A stretch of DNA of 64,000 nucleotides, taken from NCBI RefSeq assembly GCF_018687675.1, contig NZ_CP061302.1:1314192-1378191 (forward strand). The letters run 5' to 3'. The notes below the pieces were generated by a model. That model had not been told where the DNA came from. It worked only from the letters and a program-made list of their open reading frames with translations, and did not search any database. The stretch comes from Polynucleobacter sp. MG-Unter2-18. Lineage in GTDB: Bacteria; Pseudomonadota; Gammaproteobacteria; Burkholderiales; Burkholderiaceae. Position numbers and translations under genes: made by a program. Numbering within the stretch: the stretch's first letter is position 1; the number at the start of each line of letters is the position of its first letter. This document shows positions 57,261 to 64,000 of the stretch, one piece after another.

Positions 57261-58256
57261 TTACAATGAGCTGCTAATAAAGATCAATCCGATTGCAGCA
57301 ATAAATACAGTTTCAACAACCAACATGACTACCGGCTGCCAACCTAATTTTGCCAACTCCTGAAAGTTGGTTTTCAGTCCAGCCGCGCCAATAGCAATTA
57401 CCAACATCCAACGGGACATTTCACCAATAGATTGGGTAACTGAGCTTGGTAAAATCTGCATAGATGCAACGACTGATAGCGCCACAAACCCCAATAAGAA
57501 TGTCGGTATCAGGCGAAGACTTCCCCATCCTAAGCGTTGAGATGATTTTTCAGCACCAAAGAAAATAGAGATAAATAAAACGACAGGCAATAAGAGAGCG
57601 ACACGGAAAAGCTTTACGACAGTCGCTACATCACCTGCTTCAGGTCCAAACAGCATCCCCGCAGCAACTACCTGCGCCACATCATGAATAGTAGCCCCTA
57701 GAAAGATGCCAGCAGGTAATGCGGTGATATTGAGCAATTGCAACGCGAAGGGATATACCACCATAGCAATAGTGGAGAGGACGGTTACCCCTACTACTAC
57801 AAGCAGAGTAAAACGCTCATTCTCTTTTGTTTTTGGCAGAACTGAAGCTACTGCTAAAGCTGCTGAAGCTCCGCAAATACCAACGGATCCACCCGCAATC
57901 AATCCAAAATCTGGAGACAGCTTTAAGAGCTTGGCCAGGAAGAATCCCAATGCTACGGTGGTAGCAACCGCAAACATCACCATTAATCCGGTATTCAAAC
58001 CGATTGCACCAATATCAGCGAACGTAATCCGAATACCCAGAAATGCAACACCTAAACGGAGAACCGTTTTGGCGCAAAAATCAATTCCTGGCTTTACTGC
58101 CTCATTGAGATATAAAAAATGGAGCGACAAACCAATCAGTAATGCGTACAACAACTGGGGGCCACCATAGTTCTCAGAAAGAAAACTGGTAGACATGGCA
58201 ATGAGCAGGCAAACCAAAAGTCCTGGAGTATTTTTCCGAATGGTGGTCAACATCAA
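57261..58256 (-). CDS. YeiH-type putative sulfate/sulfite exporter (COG2855)
   Basis: This is an inner-membrane anion exporter of the YeiH/UPF0324 family. The 331-residue protein has about ten hydrophobic segments, with GIDFCAKTVLRLGVAFLGIRITFADI, GGSVGICGASAALAVASVLP and GATIHDVAQVVAAGMLFGPEAGDVATVVKLFRV family signatures. Members adjoin sulfonate degradation genes and are thought to remove the sulfite or sulfate released. It lies 1 bp after the GntR regulator as the last gene of the suy operon, matching the place of a SuyZ-type exporter. Confidence 0.85.
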   Translation of the reverse strand: MMLTTIRKNTPGLLVCLLIAMSTSFLSENYGGPQLLYALLIGLSLHFLYLNEAVKPGIDFCAKTVLRLGVAFLGIRITFADIGAIGLNTGLMVMFAVATTVALGFFLAKLLKLSPDFGLIAGGSVGICGASAALAVASVLPKTKENERFTLLVVVGVTVLSTIAMVVYPFALQLLNITALPAGIFLGATIHDVAQVVAAGMLFGPEAGDVATVVKLFRVALLLPVVLFISIFFGAEKSSQRLGWGSLRLIPTFLLGFVALSVVASMQILPSSVTQSIGEMSRWMLVIAIGAAGLKTNFQELAKLGWQPVVMLVVETVFIAAIGLIFISSSL

Positions 58257-58257
58257 A

Positions 58258-58977
58258 CTAAGCTACCAACTCACTGAAATACTCATGTTGAGTAGTATTT
58301 AAAGTGGAAACACGCCACTCTAGAGGCTCATCCTGAATGCCCAGCGCCACTCTTCGAATAACTAGTACGGGAGATTCTGGATTTAATCCTAGCCATTCAG
58401 CGTGCTGTTTACCCGCTAGGCCGGCACGCAAACGCTCGCTGCTTCGCACAACAGTTTGGCCGTACTCCATTTGATACATCTGATAAATACTGCCCTTGCG
58501 CTCAATAAAGTCTGCACGGGTTAATTCCTTGAACCGCTTTTTATCTAGCGTGATCTGATCGATCATGACGCACTGCTCTTCCAATGACAGGCGATTGGTA
58601 ATTCTCCAAACGGGTGCACCCTCTTTTATCTCTAACTTACTCGCCTCTTCCTTATTGGCAGTAGCGCTAATTAGGGAGACTAATTCAACTTTGGGGTAAA
58701 CCTTTTTCTCAGCATCGTGTTTAACAATGTGAAAAAAATAATATAAAAGTCTTTTGAGATCATGCTCAACAACATAGGTTCCCCTGCCTTGGCGTCGGAC
58801 TACGATACCTTCCGCAACCAACTCGTCCACCGCTTTGCGCAGGGTACCTATAGATACATCTAACTCTTTTGATAAATCCTTTTCGGCAGGCAATGCCTGC
58901 CCCATAGGATATCGACCCCTGACCAGATCCTCGGTGATCTTTTGCTTAACTTCCTCGTAAGCGGTCAGGTTTCTCAT
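58258..58977 (-). CDS. GntR family regulator with UTRA ligand domain (suyR-like)
   Basis: This is a transcriptional regulator, probably a repressor of the sulfolactate operon released by a pathway intermediate. The 239-residue protein has an N-terminal winged helix (KQKITEDLVRGRYPMGQALPAEKDLSKELDVSIGTLRKAVDELVAEGIVVRRQGRGTYV) and a C-terminal UTRA domain (RLSLEEQCVMIDQITLDK, RLRAGLAGKQHAEWLGLNPESPVLVIRRVA). It lies between suyB and the exporter in the same operon, a typical place for an autoregulated controller. Ligand identity is an inference. Confidence 0.85.
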   Translation of the reverse strand: MRNLTAYEEVKQKITEDLVRGRYPMGQALPAEKDLSKELDVSIGTLRKAVDELVAEGIVVRRQGRGTYVVEHDLKRLLYYFFHIVKHDAEKKVYPKVELVSLISATANKEEASKLEIKEGAPVWRITNRLSLEEQCVMIDQITLDKKRFKELTRADFIERKGSIYQMYQMEYGQTVVRSSERLRAGLAGKQHAEWLGLNPESPVLVIRRVALGIQDEPLEWRVSTLNTTQHEYFSELVA

Positions 58978-58986
58978 GCTGCAGTC

Positions 58987-60159
58987 TTATGCTGATTCGT
59001 ATAAACGAGTCAATACGAACTCACGGTGACCAAGAATTTCAGAAGCAGTTAACTCACCATCAGCTGTACGCTTCAAGCAATCCAAGAGCTTATCTCCCGC
59101 TTGATCCATGTTCTCTTCGCGACGCAATAAGCCAGACACGTCAACGTCGATATGCTCACCCATAGTACGAACAGTCTTTGGATTAGCGCAAATCTTAATG
59201 ACTGGAAGAATTGCATTGCCGATCACATTACCCTGACCTGTTGGGAAGAAGTGGGCAGTAAAGCCGGCAGCTGCGCATAAGGTGACCATTTCAGCGGCAG
59301 CTGATGATGAGTCCATGAAATGCAGTCCAGGAATCTTTGGCTCTTCACCCTTATCCAGCACGCTATCCACAATACATTTCTTACCAATTTTTTGGATATT
59401 GCCCAAAGCCTTCTCTTCGATGGTTGTTAAACCACCTGCAATATTGCCCTTAGTTGGCTGAGAGTCAGATAGATCGCTCGTCTTATGACGCTCAATCACA
59501 TCCTGGTAACGATCAAACATCTCGCGAAACTTTTTCTTCACTTCAGGAGTGCGGCAACGCGCTTCAACCAAGTGTTCGCCACCAGTTAACTCGGTGGTCT
59601 CACCAAACACCATGGTTGAGCCAATTTCATACAACTTATCAAAAGCATCACCTACGGTTGGGTTTGCACCACAACCAGAAGTCGTATCGGATTCACCGCA
59701 TTTTGTGGAAACCCATAACTCAGATAATGGAGCAGAAACACGTTTTTGCTTAGATGCATGCTTCATCATGTTGTAGGCAGCTTTACTAGCGGAGGCAATG
59801 GTTGCTGTGTCGCCATTGCCTTCAATCCAGAATCCCTCAACTGGCTTGCCTGATGCCTTAATGCCATCAACGATAATTTTTGTCCACTGCGGCTCAATAC
59901 CGATTACCACTACAGCAGCAACGTTCGGATTAGAACCCGTACCAATTAAGGTGCGAAAGTGTAAATCCAAGTCAGCTCCGAACTGTAAACGGCCATAGGA
60001 GTGAGGGATTGCCATCGTTCCTTTGATGTTATTGGCTACTGCTTCACAGGCTGCATTGGATAAGTCATCCAAAGGCAAAATCAATACGTGATTACGAATA
60101 CCCATGCGGCCGTTTTCACGGCGATAACCTAAAAAGGTCGCGTCTTTCAAATTAGTCAT
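58987..60159 (-). CDS. suyB: (R)-sulfolactate sulfo-lyase beta subunit SuyB
   Basis: SuyAB cleaves (R)-3-sulfolactate to pyruvate and sulfite. The 390-residue protein belongs to the UxaA/altronate dehydratase superfamily, with [21 protein letters not shown] at the start, [43 protein letters not shown] (iron-ligand-type Cys), [43 protein letters not shown] and [14 protein letters not shown]. These segments, the 390-residue length and the separate 93-residue alpha subunit fit SuyB much better than UxaA or GarD. Its 10-bp spacing to the regulator shows one operon. Confidence 0.88.
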   Translation of the reverse strand: MTNLKDATFLGYRRENGRMGIRNHVLILPLDDLSNAACEAVANNIKGTMAIPHSYGRLQFGADLDLHFRTLIGTGSNPNVAAVVVIGIEPQWTKIIVDGIKASGKPVEGFWIEGNGDTATIASASKAAYNMMKHASKQKRVSAPLSELWVSTKCGESDTTSGCGANPTVGDAFDKLYEIGSTMVFGETTELTGGEHLVEARCRTPEVKKKFREMFDRYQDVIERHKTSDLSDSQPTKGNIAGGLTTIEEKALGNIQKIGKKCIVDSVLDKGEEPKIPGLHFMDSSSAAAEMVTLCAAAGFTAHFFPTGQGNVIGNAILPVIKICANPKTVRTMGEHIDVDVSGLLRREENMDQAGDKLLDCLKRTADGELTASEILGHREFVLTRLYESA

Positions 60160-60201
60160 TTTTTATATCTCTCTCAATGAATAGGTAGGTCAGGTGCCGG
60201 A

Positions 60202-60483
60202 TTACCAGCGCTTAGTTTTTACGTTTTGGACATGAAGGTGCTCGCCCTTTTTGACTGGGGCTACTACCTTGCCAATATCAACGCCGTATTTCATTACCGT
60301 GTCACCTGGCTTGAAATCGTTCAATGAAATTTTGTGACCAATAGGAATGTCACTTTCAGACTTGATATTTAGAGTAAGGTCACCATCCATAACCCAACCA
60401 ATTAGGTCTGTTCCAGCCTTTACACCCTCGACTACTACTACACCTACGCCATCTGCTGGCTCATGCACGACAAAGTGGATCAT
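60202..60483 (-). CDS. suyA: (R)-sulfolactate sulfo-lyase alpha subunit SuyA
   Basis: SuyA is the small subunit of sulfolactate sulfo-lyase, a stand-alone SAF domain that in related dehydratases is fused to the large subunit. The 93 residues read FVVHEPADGVGVVVVEGVKAG, DIPIGHKISLNDFKPGDTVMKYG and DIGKVVAPVKKGEHLHVQN, ending in KTKRW. The GHKISL and KYG..IG segments are SAF hallmarks. The ATG has a GAGGAG ribosome binding site. It is followed by suyB after 42 bp. Confidence 0.88.
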   Translation of the reverse strand: MIHFVVHEPADGVGVVVVEGVKAGTDLIGWVMDGDLTLNIKSESDIPIGHKISLNDFKPGDTVMKYGVDIGKVVAPVKKGEHLHVQNVKTKRW

Positions 60484-60516
60484 TACTATCTCCTCAATAA
60501 TCTCGTTTATAAAAAA

Positions 60517-61527
60517 CTACTCAGTCCATGACTGGCGAATGCCAGTCTGAATTTCTTCCACAACCACATCTGAAACTGTGACGCCATCACTCAATCCTGT
60601 AGCGCGCTGCTGAAAACGACGTTGTCCAGGAAGACGGGTACCAGCATCGGCACTTAAGACCTGCAAGAAATCCTGAATACGGCTTGCAAAAATAGATGCG
60701 CCCGCCAAACCAGGATCAATCGTTAAGATCAACTGTCCAATACGCGGGCGATTACCTTTAGGATCAAAAAAGGAATCCGCTTCATAAGAAAAGCGACTAC
60801 CTGAAAGCCCAACTACTAGTAATTCAACAATTAGGGCAAGTAAGGCTCCTTTGTCGCCACCCAAAGGAAGCATTAAGCCCTTCAAGCCTTCTTGCGGATC
60901 AGTAGTCGGCTTACCATCTGCAGTCAATGCCCAGCCTTCCGGAATGGCTTGACCATTTTTTGCTGCAACCAATAGCTTTCCGCGGGCCACTGCGGAAAGT
61001 GACATGTCTATAACTAAAGGGTCGCCGCCAGGGGTGGGAAAAGCCGCAGCTAAGGGGTTAGTTCCAAAGATGGCTTTGCTACCACCAACCATCGGCATCG
61101 CAGCTGGAGTATTTCCAAACAGCAAAGAGACGTAACCTGCTCGTGCCGCAGCTTCAACATAATGTCCCGCAACACCAAAATGATGGCTATTGGTCACAGC
61201 CACTAAACCAAGACCATTTTTTGAGGCTAGATTCACCGACAGGTCAGTTGCAAACCGTAGCGCAGGAAAAGCTAGGCCATCACGCGCATCAACCAAAGCA
61301 GCTGCCGTTTTAAATGGCCGAACCCTTAACTTAGGATCTAGCTCAATTCGACCATTTTTTGCATGTGCAGCATATTGGGGAACTCTCGCCAAGCCATGCG
61401 AAGCCAATCCATCCAACTCCGCCAGTGCCAGAAACTGAGCAGTCTCATAAGCCGCTTTTGAATTAATGCCAGCAGCCTTGAGCCCTGAGTTTGCTAACGC
61501 AAGAATCTCTGGATAGCTCAGATTCAT
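60517..61527 (-). CDS. comC: Ldh family oxidoreductase, probable (R)-sulfolactate dehydrogenase (ComC-like)
   Basis: This NAD(P)-dependent malate/lactate dehydrogenase-fold enzyme probably interconverts sulfopyruvate and (R)-sulfolactate. The 336-residue protein has the family start LALAELDGLASHGLARVPQYAAHAKNGRI, the nucleotide and catalytic-histidine segment GLVAVTNSHHFGVAGHYVEAAARAGYVSLLFGNTPAAM, GTNPLAAAFPTPGGDPLVIDMSLS and the late GGDKGALLALIVELLVVGLSG. Specificity for sulfolactate rests on its being the first gene of the suyAB operon, not on a motif. No second (S)-specific dehydrogenase (SlcC) is in view. Confidence 0.75.
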   Translation of the reverse strand: MNLSYPEILALANSGLKAAGINSKAAYETAQFLALAELDGLASHGLARVPQYAAHAKNGRIELDPKLRVRPFKTAAALVDARDGLAFPALRFATDLSVNLASKNGLGLVAVTNSHHFGVAGHYVEAAARAGYVSLLFGNTPAAMPMVGGSKAIFGTNPLAAAFPTPGGDPLVIDMSLSAVARGKLLVAAKNGQAIPEGWALTADGKPTTDPQEGLKGLMLPLGGDKGALLALIVELLVVGLSGSRFSYEADSFFDPKGNRPRIGQLILTIDPGLAGASIFASRIQDFLQVLSADAGTRLPGQRRFQQRATGLSDGVTVSDVVVEEIQTGIRQSWTE

Positions 61528-61814
61528 GAGTGCTCACCGCGAATAAGGCTGCTCAAAAGCAGGGTTTTCAGGGCTTGACTAGATCTAGCTTTAGGGAACA
61601 AAATAACTGACATATCTGAATCATATAGATGATTTAGATATCTTGCAATACCCAATTCGTGGTGCAGTGCAGAAGGAGTCTTGAAGTACTGTGGAATGAA
61701 TGGAGGAGACAGAAGTAATGAATAAGCATATAACTATTAAATAGCAGTTGAGTATATTTTTTTCACAGCGAAATAGCTAAGATATAAAGATCAAATTACC
61801 ACTGGAGGTCACCG
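61528..61814. promoter_or_regulatory. 287-bp divergent control region of the suy operon and tctC
   Basis: This region must hold the promoters for the comC-suyAB operon (leftward) and tctC (rightward). It contains the palindrome at 61612-61641 and a purine-rich GGAGGAGACAG at about 61702 followed by very short frames that I do not call genes. The tctC start has a GGAGGT site. I see no convincing -35/-10 pair for either direction. Confidence 0.6.
61612..61641. promoter_or_regulatory. 13-bp palindrome, candidate operator of the sulfolactate operon
   Basis: ATATCTGAATCAT (61612-61624), spacer ATAG, ATGATTTAGATAT (61629-61641): the arms are complementary at 12 of 13 positions. It lies 85 bp from the comC start and about 175 bp from tctC. 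Its length and symmetry suit a dimeric winged-helix regulator such as the GntR protein at 58258, though autoregulator binding is an inference. Confidence 0.6.
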
Positions 61815-62801
61815 ATGTTGAAGATTCAAAAATTGAAGATAAGCAGACGTTTAGTTTTACTTGCAGGAGCACTGACTCTTGCATTCCCTCAATTAGCAAT
61901 AGCACAATCCTGGCCAACAAAGCCGATCAAATTAATTATTCCTTTTGCAGCTGGTGGCACTACGGATATTCTTGGCCGACTCTTAGCTCAGCAGTTAACA
62001 AAAGATTTAGGACAAAACGTCATTGTTGAAAATAAAGGTGGCGCTGGTGGCAATATTGCCGCTGAATTTGTAGCGCAAGCACCAGCAGATGGCTATACCA
62101 TCATGCTCGCCTCCGGCAGTATGCTTACCGTGAATCCTAGTTTATATAAAAGATTGCCAGTAAATTACAGCAAAGATTTTGTGAATATTACTAATGTTGC
62201 TAGCGGCCCCATGTTGCTATCTGTCAGCAGCAAAATCCCTGTTAAGAACTTAAATGAATTTATTACCTATGCAAAAACTAAGGATCTGAATTTTGGCTCT
62301 GCAGGCATTGGAAGCCAAGTTCATATGGCTGCTGAAAACTTAACTTATTCCGCCAATATCCCAGCGACCCATGTGCCTTATAAGGGTGAATCTGCTGCTA
62401 TCAATGATTTAGTATCGGGACAAATAGACTTTATGGTTGGCAATCTTACTGCAGCAACAGGTTTTGCAAAAGCCGGTCAAATTAAGCCAATTGCCGTAAC
62501 TAGCGCTAAACGTGTCAAGCAACTTCCCGATGTTCCTACAGTTGCCGAAAGTGGCATACCTGGTTTTGAGAGTACTGGTTGGTTTGGTTTAGTGGCACCG
62601 GCCAACACACCTAAGGTCATTACGGACAAAATCTATGACGCCACTGTTAAGGCAGTGAAGTCTGAAGCTATGCAAAAGAGCTTGGATTTGAATGGCTTAA
62701 CTGCAATAGCGAATACTCAGAAAGAATTTGATGCTCAGATCAAAGCTGAATCAGCTAACTGGGAAAAAGTAATTAAGGGTCGCAACATTAGCACCCAGTA
62801 A
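61815..62801 (+). CDS. TctC-type periplasmic solute receptor of a tripartite tricarboxylate transporter
   Basis: This is a periplasmic receptor of the Bug/TctC family that delivers organic acids to TctAB permeases. The 328-residue protein has a signal peptide (RRLVLLAGALTLAFPQLAIAQ), then SWPTKPIKLIIPFAAGGTTDILGRLLAQQL, VVENKGGAGGNIAAEFVAQAPADGYT, HVPYKGESAAINDLVSGQIDFM and TVAESGIPGFESTGWFGLVAP. No tctA or tctB is in the window, so the permease must be encoded elsewhere; orphan receptors are abundant in Burkholderiales. The divergent position suggests a C3 sulfonate or other carboxylate ligand. A GGAGGT ribosome binding site precedes the ATG. Confidence 0.92.
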   Translation: MLKIQKLKISRRLVLLAGALTLAFPQLAIAQSWPTKPIKLIIPFAAGGTTDILGRLLAQQLTKDLGQNVIVENKGGAGGNIAAEFVAQAPADGYTIMLASGSMLTVNPSLYKRLPVNYSKDFVNITNVASGPMLLSVSSKIPVKNLNEFITYAKTKDLNFGSAGIGSQVHMAAENLTYSANIPATHVPYKGESAAINDLVSGQIDFMVGNLTAATGFAKAGQIKPIAVTSAKRVKQLPDVPTVAESGIPGFESTGWFGLVAPANTPKVITDKIYDATVKAVKSEAMQKSLDLNGLTAIANTQKEFDAQIKAESANWEKVIKGRNISTQ

Positions 62802-62819
62802 AAATTACTAGCGGAATAT

Positions 62820-62847
62820 AAAAAGCGAGGATTAATCCTCGCTTTTT
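62820..62847. terminator. Bidirectional terminator between tctC and the TauE gene
   Basis: AAAAAGCGAGGATT (62820-62833) and AATCCTCGCTTTTT (62834-62847) form a perfect 14-bp stem that can end transcripts from both sides. It separates convergent tctC (+) from the TauE gene (-). Confidence 0.92.
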
Positions 62848-62865
62848 ATTTGCCCTGGAAATATT

Positions 62866-63609
62866 TTACGTGATCTGTCTAAACAATAACATTGAACCCG
62901 CAAATACTAATATTGACCCATAGGCTATACGCATAGAAGTATTGCTTAGCTTAGTGTGAACATGGGAGCCCACCCAAATACCCAAGAAAGTTACTGGCAT
63001 TAGGCAAACTGCAAGGCCGATTACCTCCCAACTTAAGATGAGTCCTGTTACCAGCATTAAGGTAAGACGCAAAAATGTCAGCATAAAAATAGCAAATGCC
63101 ATGGTTGCGCGCAGCACCTTTGGATTAGTAATCCGCAAACCAAGATAGGAAACGTATAGTGGGCCTCCGGTAGCAAATAGTGCAGTAAATACACCCCCGA
63201 AAAAACCAGAAGGTATCGCCCACCACCTGCTAATCGGATCGAAAGTTTCTACATTTCTCATCACTAATACACGTATGCCATTGATGGCTGCAAATATCCC
63301 GAGAATTAGCAGTAAAGGTTCGCTTGGCGCCTTTACTAACAAGAAGATTCCCAAGATCATCCCGACTATGCTGAAAGGAAATAGCCATTTTAATTCTTGG
63401 ATATTTGCATCGCCAGATGACTTTCTGCCGATATAAAGTGAGGCGCAGATATCAATGATGACCATCATTGGAACTACAACTTTAAGAGGGTACATTTGCA
63501 CCAGCAAGGGGACAGCCACTATTGACGAGCCGAATCCAGAAACTCCAAAGATGAAGAATCCACAAAGAACTACTAGAGCTGCAAGCGCAAATGAAACCGG
63601 CTCAATCAA
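62866..63609 (-). CDS. TauE/SafE family putative sulfite exporter
   Basis: TauE/SafE (formerly DUF81) proteins are small inner-membrane exporters linked to sulfonate degradation and sulfite efflux. The 247-residue protein has about eight hydrophobic segments and the family start FGVSGFGSSIVAVPLLVQMYPLKVVVPMMVIID, and a second repeat with GFFGGVFTALFATGGPLYVSYLGLRI. The start is TTG at 63609, 10 bp after the flavoprotein stop, with no good alternative. It makes a second sulfite exporter candidate next to the suy operon, on the far side of tctC; many family members have other substrates. Confidence 0.85.
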   Translation of the reverse strand: MIEPVSFALAALVVLCGFFIFGVSGFGSSIVAVPLLVQMYPLKVVVPMMVIIDICASLYIGRKSSGDANIQELKWLFPFSIVGMILGIFLLVKAPSEPLLLILGIFAAINGIRVLVMRNVETFDPISRWWAIPSGFFGGVFTALFATGGPLYVSYLGLRITNPKVLRATMAFAIFMLTFLRLTLMLVTGLILSWEVIGLAVCLMPVTFLGIWVGSHVHTKLSNTSMRIAYGSILVFAGSMLLFRQIT

Positions 63610-63619
63610 TTCAAAGATA

Positions 63620-64000
63620 TTAAGCCTCTACTAAAATAGTCTCGCCCGGTTTGACCATCGTAAATTGAACGGGTCTGTTTTCAATTTCTAAACCTCGAGA
63701 TTGCAGATAGACTGCCGTGAAATAGGACTCTTCCAAAGATCCTGCATCAGGAAAATCCTCACGATAGTGTGCCCCTCTTGAGTTTTCACGAGAAAGAGCG
63801 GCCTCCGTGACAGACTTGCTCACCAAAATGAGATTATTTAGATTCATCCAATCCTGCCATGTAATGCTGTACTGCCTTTGGATATCACCCACTCCCATTT
63901 GGTCTAACTGCTGACCTAACTGATCTAACTTAGTACGAGCACGTAACAAACTTTCTCTTGTTCTAGAGATACCCACGTCATCCCACATACATTCTGCCAA
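63620..64000 (-). CDS. Fumarate reductase/succinate dehydrogenase-type flavoprotein, C-terminal part only
   Basis: 126 codons are visible; the N-terminal FAD domain lies beyond the right edge. The visible part is the helical C-terminal domain of FRD/SDH flavoproteins and their relatives (AprA, L-aspartate oxidase, FAD-dependent reductases): CMWDDVGISRTRESLLRARTKL, NNLILVSKSVTEAALSRENSRGAHYREDFP, and a final LEIENRPVQFTMVKPGETIL. The SRGAHYREDFP motif is conserved in the superfamily. Which acceptor it reduces or donor it oxidises cannot be told without the rest. It is followed by the TauE gene in one operon. Confidence 0.75.
   Translation of the reverse strand: MAECMWDDVGISRTRESLLRARTKLDQLGQQLDQMGVGDIQRQYSITWQDWMNLNNLILVSKSVTEAALSRENSRGAHYREDFPDAGSLEESYFTAVYLQSRGLEIENRPVQFTMVKPGETILVEA

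Noticed and set aside
61692..61745. Very short frames after GGAGGAGACAG in the divergent control region
   Set aside because: Nine codons or fewer, no conservation evidence, and the purine run may be coincidental.

Overview
The window reads as a chromosomal segment of a moderate-GC betaproteobacterium of the order Burkholderiales, most like Polynucleobacter or a close relative. This rests on protein-level recognition and on gene orders typical of that group (rpsB-tsf-pyrH-frr-uppS-cdsA-dxr-rseP-bamA-skp-lpxD-fabZ-lpxA-lpxB-rnhB with map-glnD divergent; smpB-ratA-rnfH; ppsA/ppsR; an rpfE-like gene-recJ-prfB-lysS). The genus is an inference. Coding density is very high and most genes within operons overlap or abut (ATGA, TAATG, GTGA and TTGA junctions).

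Layout. 1-1.6 kb: the end of a PhnC/PhnD-type ABC importer. 1.7-5.6 kb: guaA and guaB (GMP synthesis), then rnfH and ratA, divergent from smpB. 6.2-9.5 kb: ppsA and its regulator ppsR, divergent. 9.6-11.15 kb: a small AT-rich accessory patch with one glycosyltransferase gene, bracketed by two degenerate tRNA-Phe-like sequences in the same orientation. 11.2-26.2 kb: the long minus-strand translation/envelope operon run, including isoprenoid, outer-membrane assembly and lipid A genes. 26.4-31.9 kb: map, glnD, then convergent ligA. 31.9-36.5 kb: a zipA-like gene and smc. 36.7-39.6 kb: dapD, dapE, prmB. 39.6-43.4 kb: radA, a small exported coiled-coil protein, kup. 43.6 kb: initiator tRNA. 43.9-49.2 kb: comEC, tatD, lolD, lolC/E. 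49.2-54.7 kb: rpfE-like gene, recJ, prfB (with the programmed +1 frameshift) and lysS. 54.8-57 kb: OsmC, a membrane methyltransferase, a small membrane protein and a ferredoxin-NADP reductase.

57.1-64 kb is the main metabolic accessory region. A five-gene minus-strand operon runs comC-like dehydrogenase, suyA, suyB, a GntR/UTRA regulator and a YeiH-type anion exporter. It is divergent from an orphan TctC solute receptor, followed by a TauE/SafE exporter and the 3' end of a fumarate reductase-type flavoprotein. Together these look like a route for 3-sulfolactate: uptake, redox interconversion of sulfopyruvate and (R)-sulfolactate, cleavage to pyruvate plus sulfite, then sulfite export. A near-perfect 13-bp palindrome lies in the divergent control region and is a good candidate operator.

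The observations I would check first are the sulfolactate cluster with its palindrome, the tRNA-flanked glycosyltransferase patch, and a 54-codon gene at 57.1 kb whose ribosome binding site lies in a perfect 11-bp inverted repeat.
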